Source: Gautieria morchelliformis | Lineage: Eukaryota; Basidiomycota; Agaricomycetes; Gomphales; Gomphaceae | Direction of reading: 5' to 3' | Assembly (NCBI GenBank): GCA_015179125.1 | Contig: WHVA01000055.1 | Location: 186,001-250,000, forward strand | Length of the DNA: 64,000 nucleotides | Shown here: positions 30,953 through 40,421 of the stretch, in pieces | Position numbering within the stretch: position 1 is the stretch's first letter | Layout: the number at the start of each line of letters is the position of its first letter | Translations under genes and position numbers: made by a program | Notes under the pieces: generated by a model | What the model was told of the DNA's origin: nothing | Seen by the model: the letters and a program-made list of their open reading frames with translations, nothing else | Databases searched by the model: none

Positions 30953-31400
30953 TCATATCCGCGTTGTCTCCACTTCCGCTTCCATGATCCGCCGGCGGGA
31001 TAGGGCATCGGGCTTGCCCATGGTGCGGCCGGGGCGGTGGCGGAGCATGAAGTCGAACCGGGACAGGTGTAGGGACCACCGTGCTTGTCGTCGGTTCAAC
31101 TTCTTAGACGTGCGGAAATACTCGAGGTTCTTGTGGTCTGTCCAGATCTCAAATGGGCATAGAGCACCCTCGAGGAAGTGTCGCCACTCCTCCAGCGCTC
31201 GGATGATCGCCAGCATCTCCTTGTCATGGATCTCATAGTTCCGCTCGACCGGACTGAGCTCTTAGAGAAGAAGGCAATCGGATGCCACCCCCACCATCTT
31301 CCGATGACTGTTGTGACAAGACCGCTCCGGTAGCTGTGTCGGAAGAATCCGCCTCGACTCGATAAGGGTGAGAGTCGTCGGGAAAGATCAGGACCGGGGC
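30953..31400 (-). pseudogene. Gypsy-2 RNase H
   Basis: The clear part is [17 protein letters not shown], then [26 protein letters not shown] and [13 protein letters not shown], the middle and end of a Gypsy RNase H. The upstream portion (31,220-31,400) is in another frame, with single-base indels. Confidence 0.85.
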
Positions 31401-32284
31401 GGAAGTGATCAGCTCTTGAGTTTCTCAAAGGAAGCCTGTTCCGGCTCTCCCCACCGCCATCCAACCTCCTTCTTGGTGAGGTCGAAGAGGGTACGGGCGT
31501 GGCAGGAGAAGTCCTTGATGAACGCCGGTAGAAATTGACAAACCCAATGAAGGACTGGACTTCCTTCTTGTTCCGCGGCACCGGCCAATCCGACACACCG
31601 GAAACTTTGACTGGGTCCATTTCCACCTTTCCTTCGACACAATCACCCCAAGATACTCTATCCGCATCCGCTCAAATTCGCACTTTTCCGGCTTGAGACA
31701 CAGGTTGTACTCCCGGAGCCGTTCCAGCACTCTCCGCACGACTTCCCGATGTTCGGACATTGTTTTTGTGAAGATGAGGATGTCATCGAGGTAGACGCAG
31801 ACACCCCTTCGCTATCATGTCACGGAAAATGTCATTCATCATCGTCTGGAACGTGGCAGGACTGTTGGTGAGGCCAAAGAACATGACCTGTGGCTCAAAG
31901 AGTCCTCGGTTGGTGCGGAATGCGGCCTTCCACTCATCTCCCTCCCGGATCCGGACATTATTGAAGCCCCAGCGGACATCCAGCTTAGTGAAGTACCTCG
32001 CCCCCGGAGTTGTGTGATCATTCCGGAATGAGTGGAATGGGGTACCGGTTCTTGATCGTGATCGCATTCAAGGCCCGGTAATCCTGCACAAGTCTGAGTG
32101 AGCCGTCCTTCTTCTTGATGAAGAACACCGGAGATGCCATGGGTGACTTGGAGGGGCGGATCCTCCCTGTACGGAGATTTTCCGCAAGGAATGCATCGAG
32201 CTCCACCTGCTCCTTGGGTGACAGTGGTAGACTTTGCAGTTGGTGGGCTTTGACCCAGGCTCCAACTCGATGGCATGGTCCCAC
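31400..32284 (-). pseudogene. Gypsy-2 reverse transcriptase with frameshifts
   Basis: The motifs appear in order: [67 protein letters not shown], the catalytic VYLDDILIF (about 31,770-31,795), LKPEKCEFERMRIEYLGVIV, and the connection part VQSFIGFVNFYRR. They lie in at least three frames, so several indels have accumulated while the catalytic YLDD box is still intact. Confidence 0.9.
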
Positions 32285-32332
32285 AGTTTCCGCGGAGGCA
32301 GGGCATCAAACGACTCCTTGGAAAAGACGTCC

Positions 32333-33253
32333 TCAACTCCCGCAGGTACTCCGGAATTTCCGCCTCCACTCTATCATACCTCTTGGAGGCTTCAGCAAGG
32401 CGTTGCGAAATATTTCCGGTGGCGCGGACGTGTTCCGCCTCCGGGGAAGGTTTACGTACAGCAAGCGCTCCCCTTCCGCCAGAGTGTCTTCCGGGCCGAG
32501 TCGGATGACATCGGAATCGGAATCGGAATCGGAAGTGGGATCCGGTTTAAATTCCGCTTCCGAGTCTTCTTCTGCAAGCAGTGGATGGGGGCCGGAACGA
32601 CATGTCTGTATGAGCCGTTCGGTCTTCCGCTGCTCCTGGCGTTCCTTCCGCACTTCCGACCGGCACATGTGACACTTGGCTGGACATCGACTCATCAGTA
32701 CCTTCCGAGTCTGCCAATTGATCTCCGGGTTGTGCTCCTGAAGCCAGGTAAACCCGAGGATGATGTCTTGCTTCCCCAGGCTGGTGACTGCAAAGGAAGT
32801 GCGTTCCGAGTGTCCATCGTAGCGGAGAATTGTGTCTACTATCTCCGTGATGGACCCTGCCTCATTGGGGCTTCCATCCACATTGAACACCGGGATTGCA
32901 CGTTGCAACTTCCGCGTGGTCAGTCGGTTCCGTTCCACATAGTCCCGGTCTATAAACTGACCAGTGGCCCCGCAATCGACAAGGGCGGGTCCGGATTTGA
33001 CTTCCGCCGTATCCGTCATCTGGAGCTCCACCTTAATGACTAGTGACTTGGGGCCAGGGGTGGCAGCAACAACATAGCGCTTCGGAAGGCGTCTCTCCCA
33101 AGGGCGGATGCGGGATGGACGGGGTGTCGGATCTGGTTTTTGTGTGACTTTATCCGGTGGGTCTGTATGAAGTGAGGGGAGTGGGGGCTTTTCATTCTCT
33201 ACTTCAAGACAGGCAAACCGGTTATGTACAGGCAGCAGGGGCACACATCTCAC
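32333..33253 (-). pseudogene. Gypsy-2 aspartic protease region
   Basis: The frame contains PALVDCGATGQFIDRDYV, with the protease active site (normally D-S/T-G, here DCG), and KQDIILGFTWLQEHNPEINW, the second conserved block. The N-terminal part overlaps the end of gag by 4 bp in a different frame, and the C-terminal part is a low-complexity Asp/Ser-rich linker (DSDSDSD) before the reverse transcriptase. Confidence 0.85.
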
Positions 33254-34600
33254 CCGCTGCGCGTCACAAAATCCGACGCATCTTCCGCTTCCGATGCACC
33301 ACGTTCCGCATTTTCGGAAATTCCTTCCGCAGTGGGCACTCCGCTTATGTCCGCGAGCGCGAGGAACTCTGGAAGGAGCTCGAGTTTCTCTTCTGTGGTC
33401 ATAAGCCGGATGTCAAATGCTTGGGGGCACTCGCGGGCATAGTGGCCTGGTTGTTGACATCGGAAGCAGGTGATAATTCCACGGCCTTTTCCGCGCATGC
33501 GGTCAACATCCATCGGGGCAGGGCCACTCTTCGAGGGAGGAGGGCTATGGTTCCTAATAGGAGCAGGCGGAGCAAGCGCCGGAAATACTTTCCGCATGGG
33601 AATGAATGCGCTTCCGGGTTTTGGCACAGGTGGAGTAGGACGAGTGGAACTGCGTGTCATGTTCCGGTTCGTCTCCACGAAGGCCTCATTTGCTTCCCTG
33701 TTCCGGGACACCCTCTGTGCAGCTTGGTACCACCCTTCCGGGTCATCAAAATCCGGAGCTCCATCCCCAAGCAACGCAACTTGGTTCTGGAGTGTCGGAT
33801 CAAGTCCTCGTCGGAATTTGATGACGATCGTCTTGTCGTCGTCATACTCCGCAAGGTCGATGAGCTCCTGGAAGCGATCGATGTAGTCATCGACCGGATC
33901 CTTGGCCTGGTACCAGCTGGTCCCCTTGAGCTTCGTAAGGGCTGTGAGCTGCTCGTTTTTCGGGCAGAACTGGTCGGAAAATGTTTTCTCGAAGGCGTCC
34001 CAGTCCCGGAAGTAGTTCCCCTTGCCCTTTGCTTCATGTCGGATCACCTTGTTTGCAAAACGGGCTGCGCGGTCCGACTTGAAAAAGGACAATGCCCAGT
34101 GAATCCGAGCCTGGTCGTTCGGAAAGAGGTCTCCGACAATCGCGAAGTAGATGCTGCATGTGTTGAAGAATGCGCGTCCCTTCTCCCGATCTCCGTCAAA
34201 GTCCGCCGGAGTTGCAGGTTTGACCTTTGCTAACTTCGCGGACATCCTCTTTTCCGCTAGTTCCGCTTTTCCGAAATCCGGATCATCCGGCATTTCATTT
34301 CCACCACCTTGTGGAATATCTAACTTAGCCAAAATCGCTTGTAAGGCTGTTTCAATCGCGTCGGTCTTCATCCGGTTCCGCGTCAATTCCTCCTCCATAT
34401 TCCGAAGACGATCGTCCGGATCCATGTCGGACGGAGAAATGTGGGACGGGATTTCCGGGGTTGGGAGCTCGACGTAAGAAGAAGGGCTGTCGTACGCTGT
34501 GTGTGCGGAAGAGGTCGCGATCTCCGAGTCGCTGTCTCCGATTCCGAACGCACCTATGGCGAATGCAACGCGCAGTACGACCGCCGGTCCTCTATGGGAG
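33250..34600 (-). CDS. Gypsy-2 gag
   Basis: One long minus-strand frame covers a capsid domain (FDGDREKGRAFFNTCSIYF, WALSFFKSDRAARFANK, FCPKNEQLTALTKLKG, YIDRFQELIDLAEYDD) and a CCHC knuckle CFRCQQPGHYAREC near 33,425-33,470. It is open back into the 5' LTR. The first good ATG context is MDPDDRLRNMEEELTRNRMK at about 34,425, which would give a usual gag length. It packages element RNA in virus-like particles. The reading frame is intact. Confidence 0.85.
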
Positions 34601-34612
34601 AGACTTTTCTGC

Positions 34613-35091
34613 TGTAAGGGCAACCCTGGCTAGTCGTGGAGATCACACTACCACACAACTGACAAGGGGAAATCCAAAGTATGTATAAATGAACAAAGTA
34701 TACCAGAGAGGGGATTCTCACCTGACAAGGGAAATCCAAAGAGAAAAGTCTAAGGACCCCCAATGTCAGCGAGCCCGTATTATACTACGCTGCGCAGCCA
34801 GGGACCACACTTGGCACCCGCCATCAACCCTGCACCTCCCTGTCCCTTGATCGACCCTTGATGCCGCCTATTATGCGAGTCGCTTGATTTCCGACACTGT
34901 TCCGAGAGTGGAAGTCGGAAATGGAGTGGAACTGGCGAGGCGAACAGAACTGGTGGAAGTTCTCCCAGAAGCGGAATCGTTTCCGAAAGCGGAGGCGGAG
35001 ATGAAATCGGAACTGGAAGCGGAGTCGGAAATGGGGTCGGAACTGGATGTGGTGTCGGAACTGGAAATGGAAAGCAGGGTGTCCCCTGACA
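34613..35091 (-). mobile_element. Gypsy-2 5' LTR
   Basis: The 479-bp partner of the LTR at 28,873-29,353, same TGTAAGG start and CCCCTGACA end. On the minus strand the bases just inside it (GCAGAAAAGTCTCTCCC) do not resemble the 3' end of a common tRNA. Chromoviral relatives can use self-priming, but I cannot show this here. Confidence 0.9.
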
Positions 35092-35183
35092 CATACTGGG
35101 AGTCCTAATGTAGAGGTGGACCCAGGAGCTGCATACCCCACCCACCTTGGCATCGTTACCTCTTTGGCAGACATGATCATCAT

Positions 35184-36002
35184 GTGAGCATTCTGAATGA
35201 GAGCCCTGTTAGCGACAAATCCCCTGGCTCACGTCCCTGGTCTCCCGCTGATGACACACACCTGCAAGTTGTCTCGCCTCAAAGCCACCAAGGCTCCGTT
35301 CCACCTTCTCCTCCCAACCCCAGTTTTCCACCTTCACCATCTAATATGGTGTCATTCACATCTACAGCATCCCTCACCATCATCAAGAGCAGCCCCATCT
35401 CATTGCCCTCTACCCTGCGACATCCTGTTTCGCCTCCCGCCATTTCCTTCACAGGAGTTCCTCCTCCAGGACATCCCCCGGTGCGTGTGCAATATGTGCC
35501 GCATCCATGCCAGTATTCACCAGGGTCAAGAGAAGATGCAAAGAGCCACAGAGTCAGGATATCCGGCCGCTCAACCTTGAGCATGAAATCAATCAGACCT
35601 TTTAAGCCCTCTGAGTACAACCCACCATTCACTGGATGTTTGTATGGGCTGTTGAGAACAGACATGGCAGTATTTCCCAATCTCACACACATAGTCCTGG
35701 GGGTGGCTACCCTCCCTCCAGAAGGACACCTGTATGCATCCCTGACTCCACTTCTCAACATTGCAAGGTTACAAGTCATTGGCATGCAAAGCTTTGTGGC
35801 ACCGAATCGCCAGCGAGCCTTGTACAGCCATGGAGAAACGTTGGAATCCACAGTCCAAGAAAGCCCATTCCACAACAATCCAAAGATCATCGTCATTCCC
35901 GGGGAAGACAGGTTTACCCCATCCTATTGGGGAAAATGGTTTCAAGGTGGTGACGACATCTGGGAGGCAGCTGAACAGCTCCTTTCTGAAAGTCGGTCTT
36001 GA
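35184..36002 (+). CDS. Hypothetical protein (272 aa)
   Basis: The single-exon frame has a proline/serine-rich N-terminal half and a C-terminal half with leucine-rich spacing (FPNLTHIVLGVATLPPEG, YASLTPLLNIARLQVIGM) and a GEDRFTPSYWGKWFQGG ending. The leucine pattern is like the repeat region of fungal F-box/LRR hypothetical proteins, and it may be the last exon of one. It starts 93 bp beyond the Gypsy-2 LTR, so the 5' part of the gene could have been displaced. The minus strand also has a long frame here with a less protein-like composition. Confidence 0.4.
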   Translation: MSILNESPVSDKSPGSRPWSPADDTHLQVVSPQSHQGSVPPSPPNPSFPPSPSNMVSFTSTASLTIIKSSPISLPSTLRHPVSPPAISFTGVPPPGHPPVRVQYVPHPCQYSPGSREDAKSHRVRISGRSTLSMKSIRPFKPSEYNPPFTGCLYGLLRTDMAVFPNLTHIVLGVATLPPEGHLYASLTPLLNIARLQVIGMQSFVAPNRQRALYSHGETLESTVQESPFHNNPKIIVIPGEDRFTPSYWGKWFQGGDDIWEAAEQLLSESRS

Positions 36003-36102
36003 TAGGTTTGACAGATGTATAACAGCTAGCTTACTAATGTTGAAGAAACAGGGTCCAAATCATAATTGCAGTAAACCGCATATTTACTGCAGGAATCCCA
36101 TG

Positions 36103-36681
36103 TAGGGCTGCACACCGTCCATATTATGGCTACAGCCGTATAATGTACGGCAAGTTGACGGATACGACAGACCATATACCGTCCATATGATCAACACCTC
36201 ACCCCCTCTGATGGTACAGTAGGGGTACCGTACCATCCGTATTACGGTTGACGGATTCATAGGGCTGATCTATTATAGCTCAGCCTAAACTTAGATCATT
36301 CAACGGCTTCCTTACTGCACACGACCGGTGGCAAAACTAAAATATTGATAATATCACACCCAGCCGCTTGCTACGGTGTGCGCGCGCGTGGCAGAATGTC
36401 AGCAGGGTGAACGGGAGCATGAGCGCCACGTAAATGGCCTGCCTACCAGCGGTAGCACCCGTCGGCCGATGTATTTTTGGGCTCGGCTACAAGGTTTTCG
36501 GGTTTTTCCAAATGCATGCCATATACGCAGTACAAGGCCATATTTTTATGGTATCATATGGCGTCAACCCATACTGTATACCATACCGTCAGCAGCACAC
36601 ACAGACCCTTGACAGTACAGGTGCCGTGGCCGTAACACGGCACCGTACAGCCGTGGTTGTACGGCATGGTGTGCAGCCCTA
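36103..36681. mobile_element. hAT-type MITE with 8-bp TSD
   Basis: The 579-bp element has perfect 14-bp inverted ends TAGGGCTGCACACC and perfect 8-bp duplications ATCCCATG at 36,095-36,102 and 36,682-36,689. Subterminal regions repeat tac-gtc/gacggtat motifs in both orientations, typical of transposase binding sites. It has no transposase. The 8-bp duplication and TAGGG ends assign it to hAT. Confidence 0.95.
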
Positions 36682-36689
36682 ATCCCATG

Positions 36690-37289
36690 CTCTCCGTCAG
36701 GGCAGGACTGTCTTCACCGGGGCCCCTCAAATCACCACTGTACATTTCATTGTGCCGACTCAACAAGTTACTACCATTGAACTGTATTCTGACATGTGCC
36801 AATTTTTTAATCACTCGAACGAGATTATGACTATCACACGGAATGTTGAGAAAATATACAGTGAAGAATTATGGTATCTGGAGCAGGTCTTATTTTTTAG
36901 TTTCGCTATAACTATGTACCAACGGTGGTTTGTGTGTGGTCGACAGCTCACCATGATACAATGTGAGTTGTTCTCACTCACAATTTCATGTGTTGGTCTG
37001 ATGTTGGTCACCCTCAAGTCAGGCATAACACTGATGTCTCCCTGATAGTTCGTATATGTAATTGCGTTTATAGTTATAGCAACATTATCGTTTGTTTGTT
37101 TTTTGATCCATTTTTATCCATAGAGACACAGGCTCGTGTAGAGCTTTCAAGTTCAGCCATGGCTTTTCTTGGCCAATGATGCACCTTTCTACCAAATCGA
37201 CAGAACCCTCCTTTGATTAATCTCGTTTATGGACTGATCTTAGGCGTATATCTAAGAGTTAAACGCGCTCAGTGGGTTGTGGGCGTCGA
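36690..37289. other. Intergenic stretch with no supported gene
   Basis: A plus frame at 36,752-37,045 (97 codons) has no recognisable domain and ordinary AT-rich composition. Nothing else stands out. Confidence 0.35.
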
Positions 37290-37326
37290 GCTTATGTCAG
37301 GTTTTAGGTCAGCCTTAGTCAGCTGG

Positions 37327-37512
37327 CCAATCAGACGCGAGCCAAGAACGCTGCGCAGCATGGTCACGTGACCGTTTGCGTTCCAAATTAGGTCAGCAGC
37401 GAGCGGCGCAGCCGCGAGCATAGAACGCTGCGCAGCGGTCACGTGACCTGTTCGCGACCAGAGCGCACATATGCGAGCGTGGTCCGTGCACGACACGCGC
37501 GCGGGGTATAAA
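37327..37512 (+). promoter_or_regulatory. Promoter-like block: CCAAT, two CACGTG palindromes, TATA
   Basis: A CCAAT box (37,327-37,331) is followed by two direct-repeat units (37,337-37,373 and 37,414-37,448), each made of gcgagc..agaacgctgcgcagc and ending in the perfect 12-bp palindrome GGTCACGTGACC (37,362-37,373 and 37,437-37,448). TATAAA is at 37,507-37,512, and a pyrimidine-rich ctgctgtctg leader follows at 37,560-37,625. CACGTG is the core site of fungal bHLH regulators. The block faces right, into the AT-rich and minisatellite region, which has no convincing ORF. Confidence 0.65.
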
Positions 37513-37639
37513 GGCCGAATGGTAAGGAGGGAACGCCAGGAACCTGCCCAACCGGCGATTCCTCTCTCTGCTGTCTGCTCTGCTCTGTCTGCTGTCTGCT
37601 GTTTGCTGTCTGCTGTCTGCTGCTTTAGCTGGCTGGCTA

Positions 37640-38420
37640 TTGGTAGGTAATATCTTTTTGTTAATGCATTGCCATGTATTTTATTATATTTCTGTTGGCA
37701 ATTTTATTGGTTCCTTTTTGTTTTCATCATATAGTCGTCACATATGCATTATATTTTTGTGATTTTTTTCGAAAATAGATTTAAATAACATCCAAAGACT
37801 GCTGAAAAAAAATGTTTTAATATCAATATTTTTCAGGTTTTTTTCGCAAATAGACATCAATAAGTTTCCTCTAAAATTAATGACAATAGATTCTGCTTTT
37901 AAATGTGGTTTGTTTTATTGTTTTATTTACTGTAAAGCTGCTTACCAGCCACTCCTCTCTGGCTATACTGGTGGCTGGCTTACTATGGCTTTGGCTGGGC
38001 TCTGGGTTTCTCTGTCAGTCTCTGGGTTCTCTGGCTTTGGCTGGGCATTAATAACAGCTTCTGCTTCAATGTACTGTACTTTTTTGACCGCAAATAGATA
38101 TCAATAAATTATCCTGACTTTGTGAAGATTGACAACAGCTCCAGGTTAAATGTACAGTGCATTTTTTTGACATTTTTCGAAAAATAGATATCCTAACTTT
38201 GCTAAAATTAATAACAGCTTCAGCTTACATGTACTGGACATTTTCTTGGCATTTTTTCGCAAAATAGATAATCCTGACTTTGCTAAAAATTAATGACAGC
38301 AGCTGCTTAAATATGGTTTCCTTGACTATTTTATTTATGTCTGTATATTTCACAAAATAGATAGTGATACATGTCCCTGAGTTTGCTAAGAGTTAATAAG
38401 TAGTAACAGCCTCTGCTTGC
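37640..38420 (+). repeat. AT-rich block of 80-95 bp degenerate repeats, right copy
   Basis: At least five units share the order tttttcgcaaaatagat, aatcctgactttgctaaaa, ttaataacagc, tgcttaaatgt. It is the reverse complement of the block at 14,056-14,440, and one more unit lies after the first minisatellite part (38,790-38,940). No coding signal was seen. Confidence 0.75.
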
Positions 38421-39650
38421 TTCACTTTGAGGCCCTTGGGGATATGCTACGCATGCTATACTTGAGGGTCATGCTACACACACTATGCATGGGGACACGC
38501 ATGTTATGCATGGGGACACGCATGTTATGCGCGGGGACACACACGCTATGCTTGGGGACACGCCTGCTATGCATGGGGACATGCATGCCACATGTGGGGA
38601 CACACTATCCTTGGGGACAGACAGGCTATGCATGGGGACACACATGCTATGTGTGGAGACACACATGTCATGCATGGGGACAAGCATGCTATCCATGGGG
38701 ACACACACGCTATGCTTGGGGACACCCATGTTATGCGTGGAGACATGCATGTTATGCATGGGGACAAGCATGCTATGCATGGATGCTTCAGGTTAAATGT
38801 ACTGTACATTTTTTGACATTTTTTCAAAAGGTAGATATCAATAAATTATCCTGACTTTGCTAAAATTAATAAGAACAGCTGCTTAAATGTGGTTTCTTTT
38901 CCTATTTTATATATGTCACAAAATAGATACTGATACATGTCCCTGATATGTGTGAGGACACGCTACCTGTGGGGACACATTACCTGTGAGGACACGCTAC
39001 GTTTGGGGACACACTACCTGTGAGGACATGTTACGTGTGGGGACACGCTACCTGTGAGGACATGCTACCTGTGAGGACACGCTACCTGTGAGGACACGCT
39101 ACCTGTGAGGACACGCTACCTGTGAGGACACGCTACCTGTGAGGACACGCTACCTGTGAGGACACGCTACCTGTGAGGACACGCTACCTGTGAGGACACG
39201 CTACCTGTGAGGACACGCTACCTGTGAGGACACGCTACCTGTGAGGACACGCTACCTGTGAGGACACGCTACCTGTGAGGACACGCTACCTGTGAGGACA
39301 CGCTACCTGTGAGGACACGCTACCTGTGAGGACACGCTACCTGTGAGGACACGCTACCTGTGAGGACACGCTACCTGTGAGGACACGCTACCTGTGAGGA
39401 CACGCTACCTGTGAGGACACGCTACCTGTGGGACACATTACCTGTGAGGACACGCTACGTTTGGGGACACGCTACCTGTGAGGACACGCTACCTGTGAGG
39501 ACACGCTACCTGTGAGGACACGCTACCTGTGGGGACACGCTACGTTTGGGGACACGCTACCTGTGAGGACACGTTATGTGTGGGGACACGCTACCTGTGA
39601 GGACACGCTACCTGTGAGGACACGTTACGTGTGAGGACATGCTATCCAAC
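38421..39650 (+). repeat. Minisatellite, right copy, including 21 identical 17-mers
   Basis: The first part (38,430-38,790) is a degenerate 17-21-bp array, interrupted by one AT-rich unit. The second part (38,945-39,640) is built of 17-bp units. From 39,064 to 39,420 the unit gctacctgtgaggacac is repeated 21 times without a change, flanked by variants containing gttacgtgtgggg. The 21-bp spacing in the first part creates long frames encoding MHGDTHV-like peptides, which are artefacts of the repeat. Confidence 0.95.
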
Positions 39651-39660
39651 TGCACTTTGG

Positions 39661-40100
39661 GTCTTCCCCCATTTCTGATTTTGGTATTGTTTCTGGTTCT
39701 GTGAGAGTGTCACGGGAGGATCAGCTGGCATATTGATGTAACCACATTGTCAACATTCAGGATCCCCAAGATCACTATTGGATCTATTTCACAATGCACA
39801 AGCTTTGAAACCTGTTGATTATGACAATAGGCGCAATCTTATAATCTCTGATGATTCAGTCAAGACTATTACCACTTTCATGTCTAGAGTCGCTGGGAGG
39901 CCCATCCCAGAGGTCGAGAGAGAGCTCTGCATGTTCGGCTGTTCCATGGGTGCATACATGATTCATGATACTATATGATCAGGGATATATTTTGCATGAT
40001 TCTATTTACCCCAATGCACTGGACCTTACTGATTCACTTGACCTTACTGATGCATTTGACCTTACCAAGGCGCTTGACCTACACCCCCGCGCGAAGCGCG
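39661..40100. other. Stretch ending in gtcaaatgcat motif (inverted copy)
   Basis: 40,008-40,098 is, in reverse complement, homologous to 12,375-12,460: three gtcaa-tgcatcagtaagg units preceded by cgcgggggtgtagg. The 66-codon plus frame at 39,778 has no recognisable domain. Confidence 0.5.
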
Positions 40101-40421
40101 GGTACCCACCTAGTGCAATCTGAATCCCCCCCCCCCCAACCTTCCAACCCCGAAGCGTGCTTACCAACAGAAAATACCTCACCAATACCCAACCTGCCAG
40201 TGTCGAGAGGCAGGCAGGAACCTCTGGGACAACGTACAATCATTTCACTACTGAATTGTGTACCAGGTGTGGATGGTCACAGATACAAGTATCACAAACG
40301 TGGGGACTATCCGAGAACCCAGCGGCGAAGAGGACTGCATAAAACCCTAGACCAATGGGTTGTTGTTCTTTGCTTCGTTGGCCCCAGCAGTGGGGACTTG
40401 AAGATGGCTTGAGCAGTCGGG

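Larger units (their letters stand above)
28873..35091 (-). mobile_element. Gypsy-2: chromodomain Ty3/Gypsy retrotransposon with both LTRs
   Basis: The minus-strand order is 5' LTR, gag (to 33,250), protease, reverse transcriptase, RNase H, integrase plus chromodomain, 3' LTR. Flanks outside the LTRs (TATCC on the left, CATAC on the right) do not match, so either the duplication has decayed or the ends were rearranged. Coding damage is concentrated in reverse transcriptase and RNase H. The long plus-strand frames here are shadows. Confidence 0.95.

Noticed and set aside
32234-33043. 269-codon plus-strand frame
   Set aside because: Shadow of the Gypsy-2 protease/reverse-transcriptase region.
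33157-34233. 358-codon plus-strand frame
   Set aside because: It lies opposite the Gypsy-2 gag and protease, which have clear domains; the plus frame has none and is a shadow.
28868-35096. Target-site duplication for Gypsy-2
   Set aside because: The flanking pentamers TATCC and CATAC do not match, and shifting the borders by one or two bases does not help.
35279-35896. 205-codon minus-strand frame opposite the hypothetical gene at 35,184
   Set aside because: The plus-strand frame has a more protein-like composition (leucine-rich spacing, proline-rich N-terminus) and is longer; the minus frame looks like a shadow.
38417-38854. Long overlapping frames on both strands encoding MHGDTHV-like repeats
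   Set aside because: They are created by 21-bp unit spacing in the minisatellite; all frames are open for the same reason, and no protein domain is present.
39064-39420. CRISPR-like array
   Set aside because: The 17-bp units are directly adjacent with no variable spacers, and the genome is eukaryotic; this is a minisatellite.
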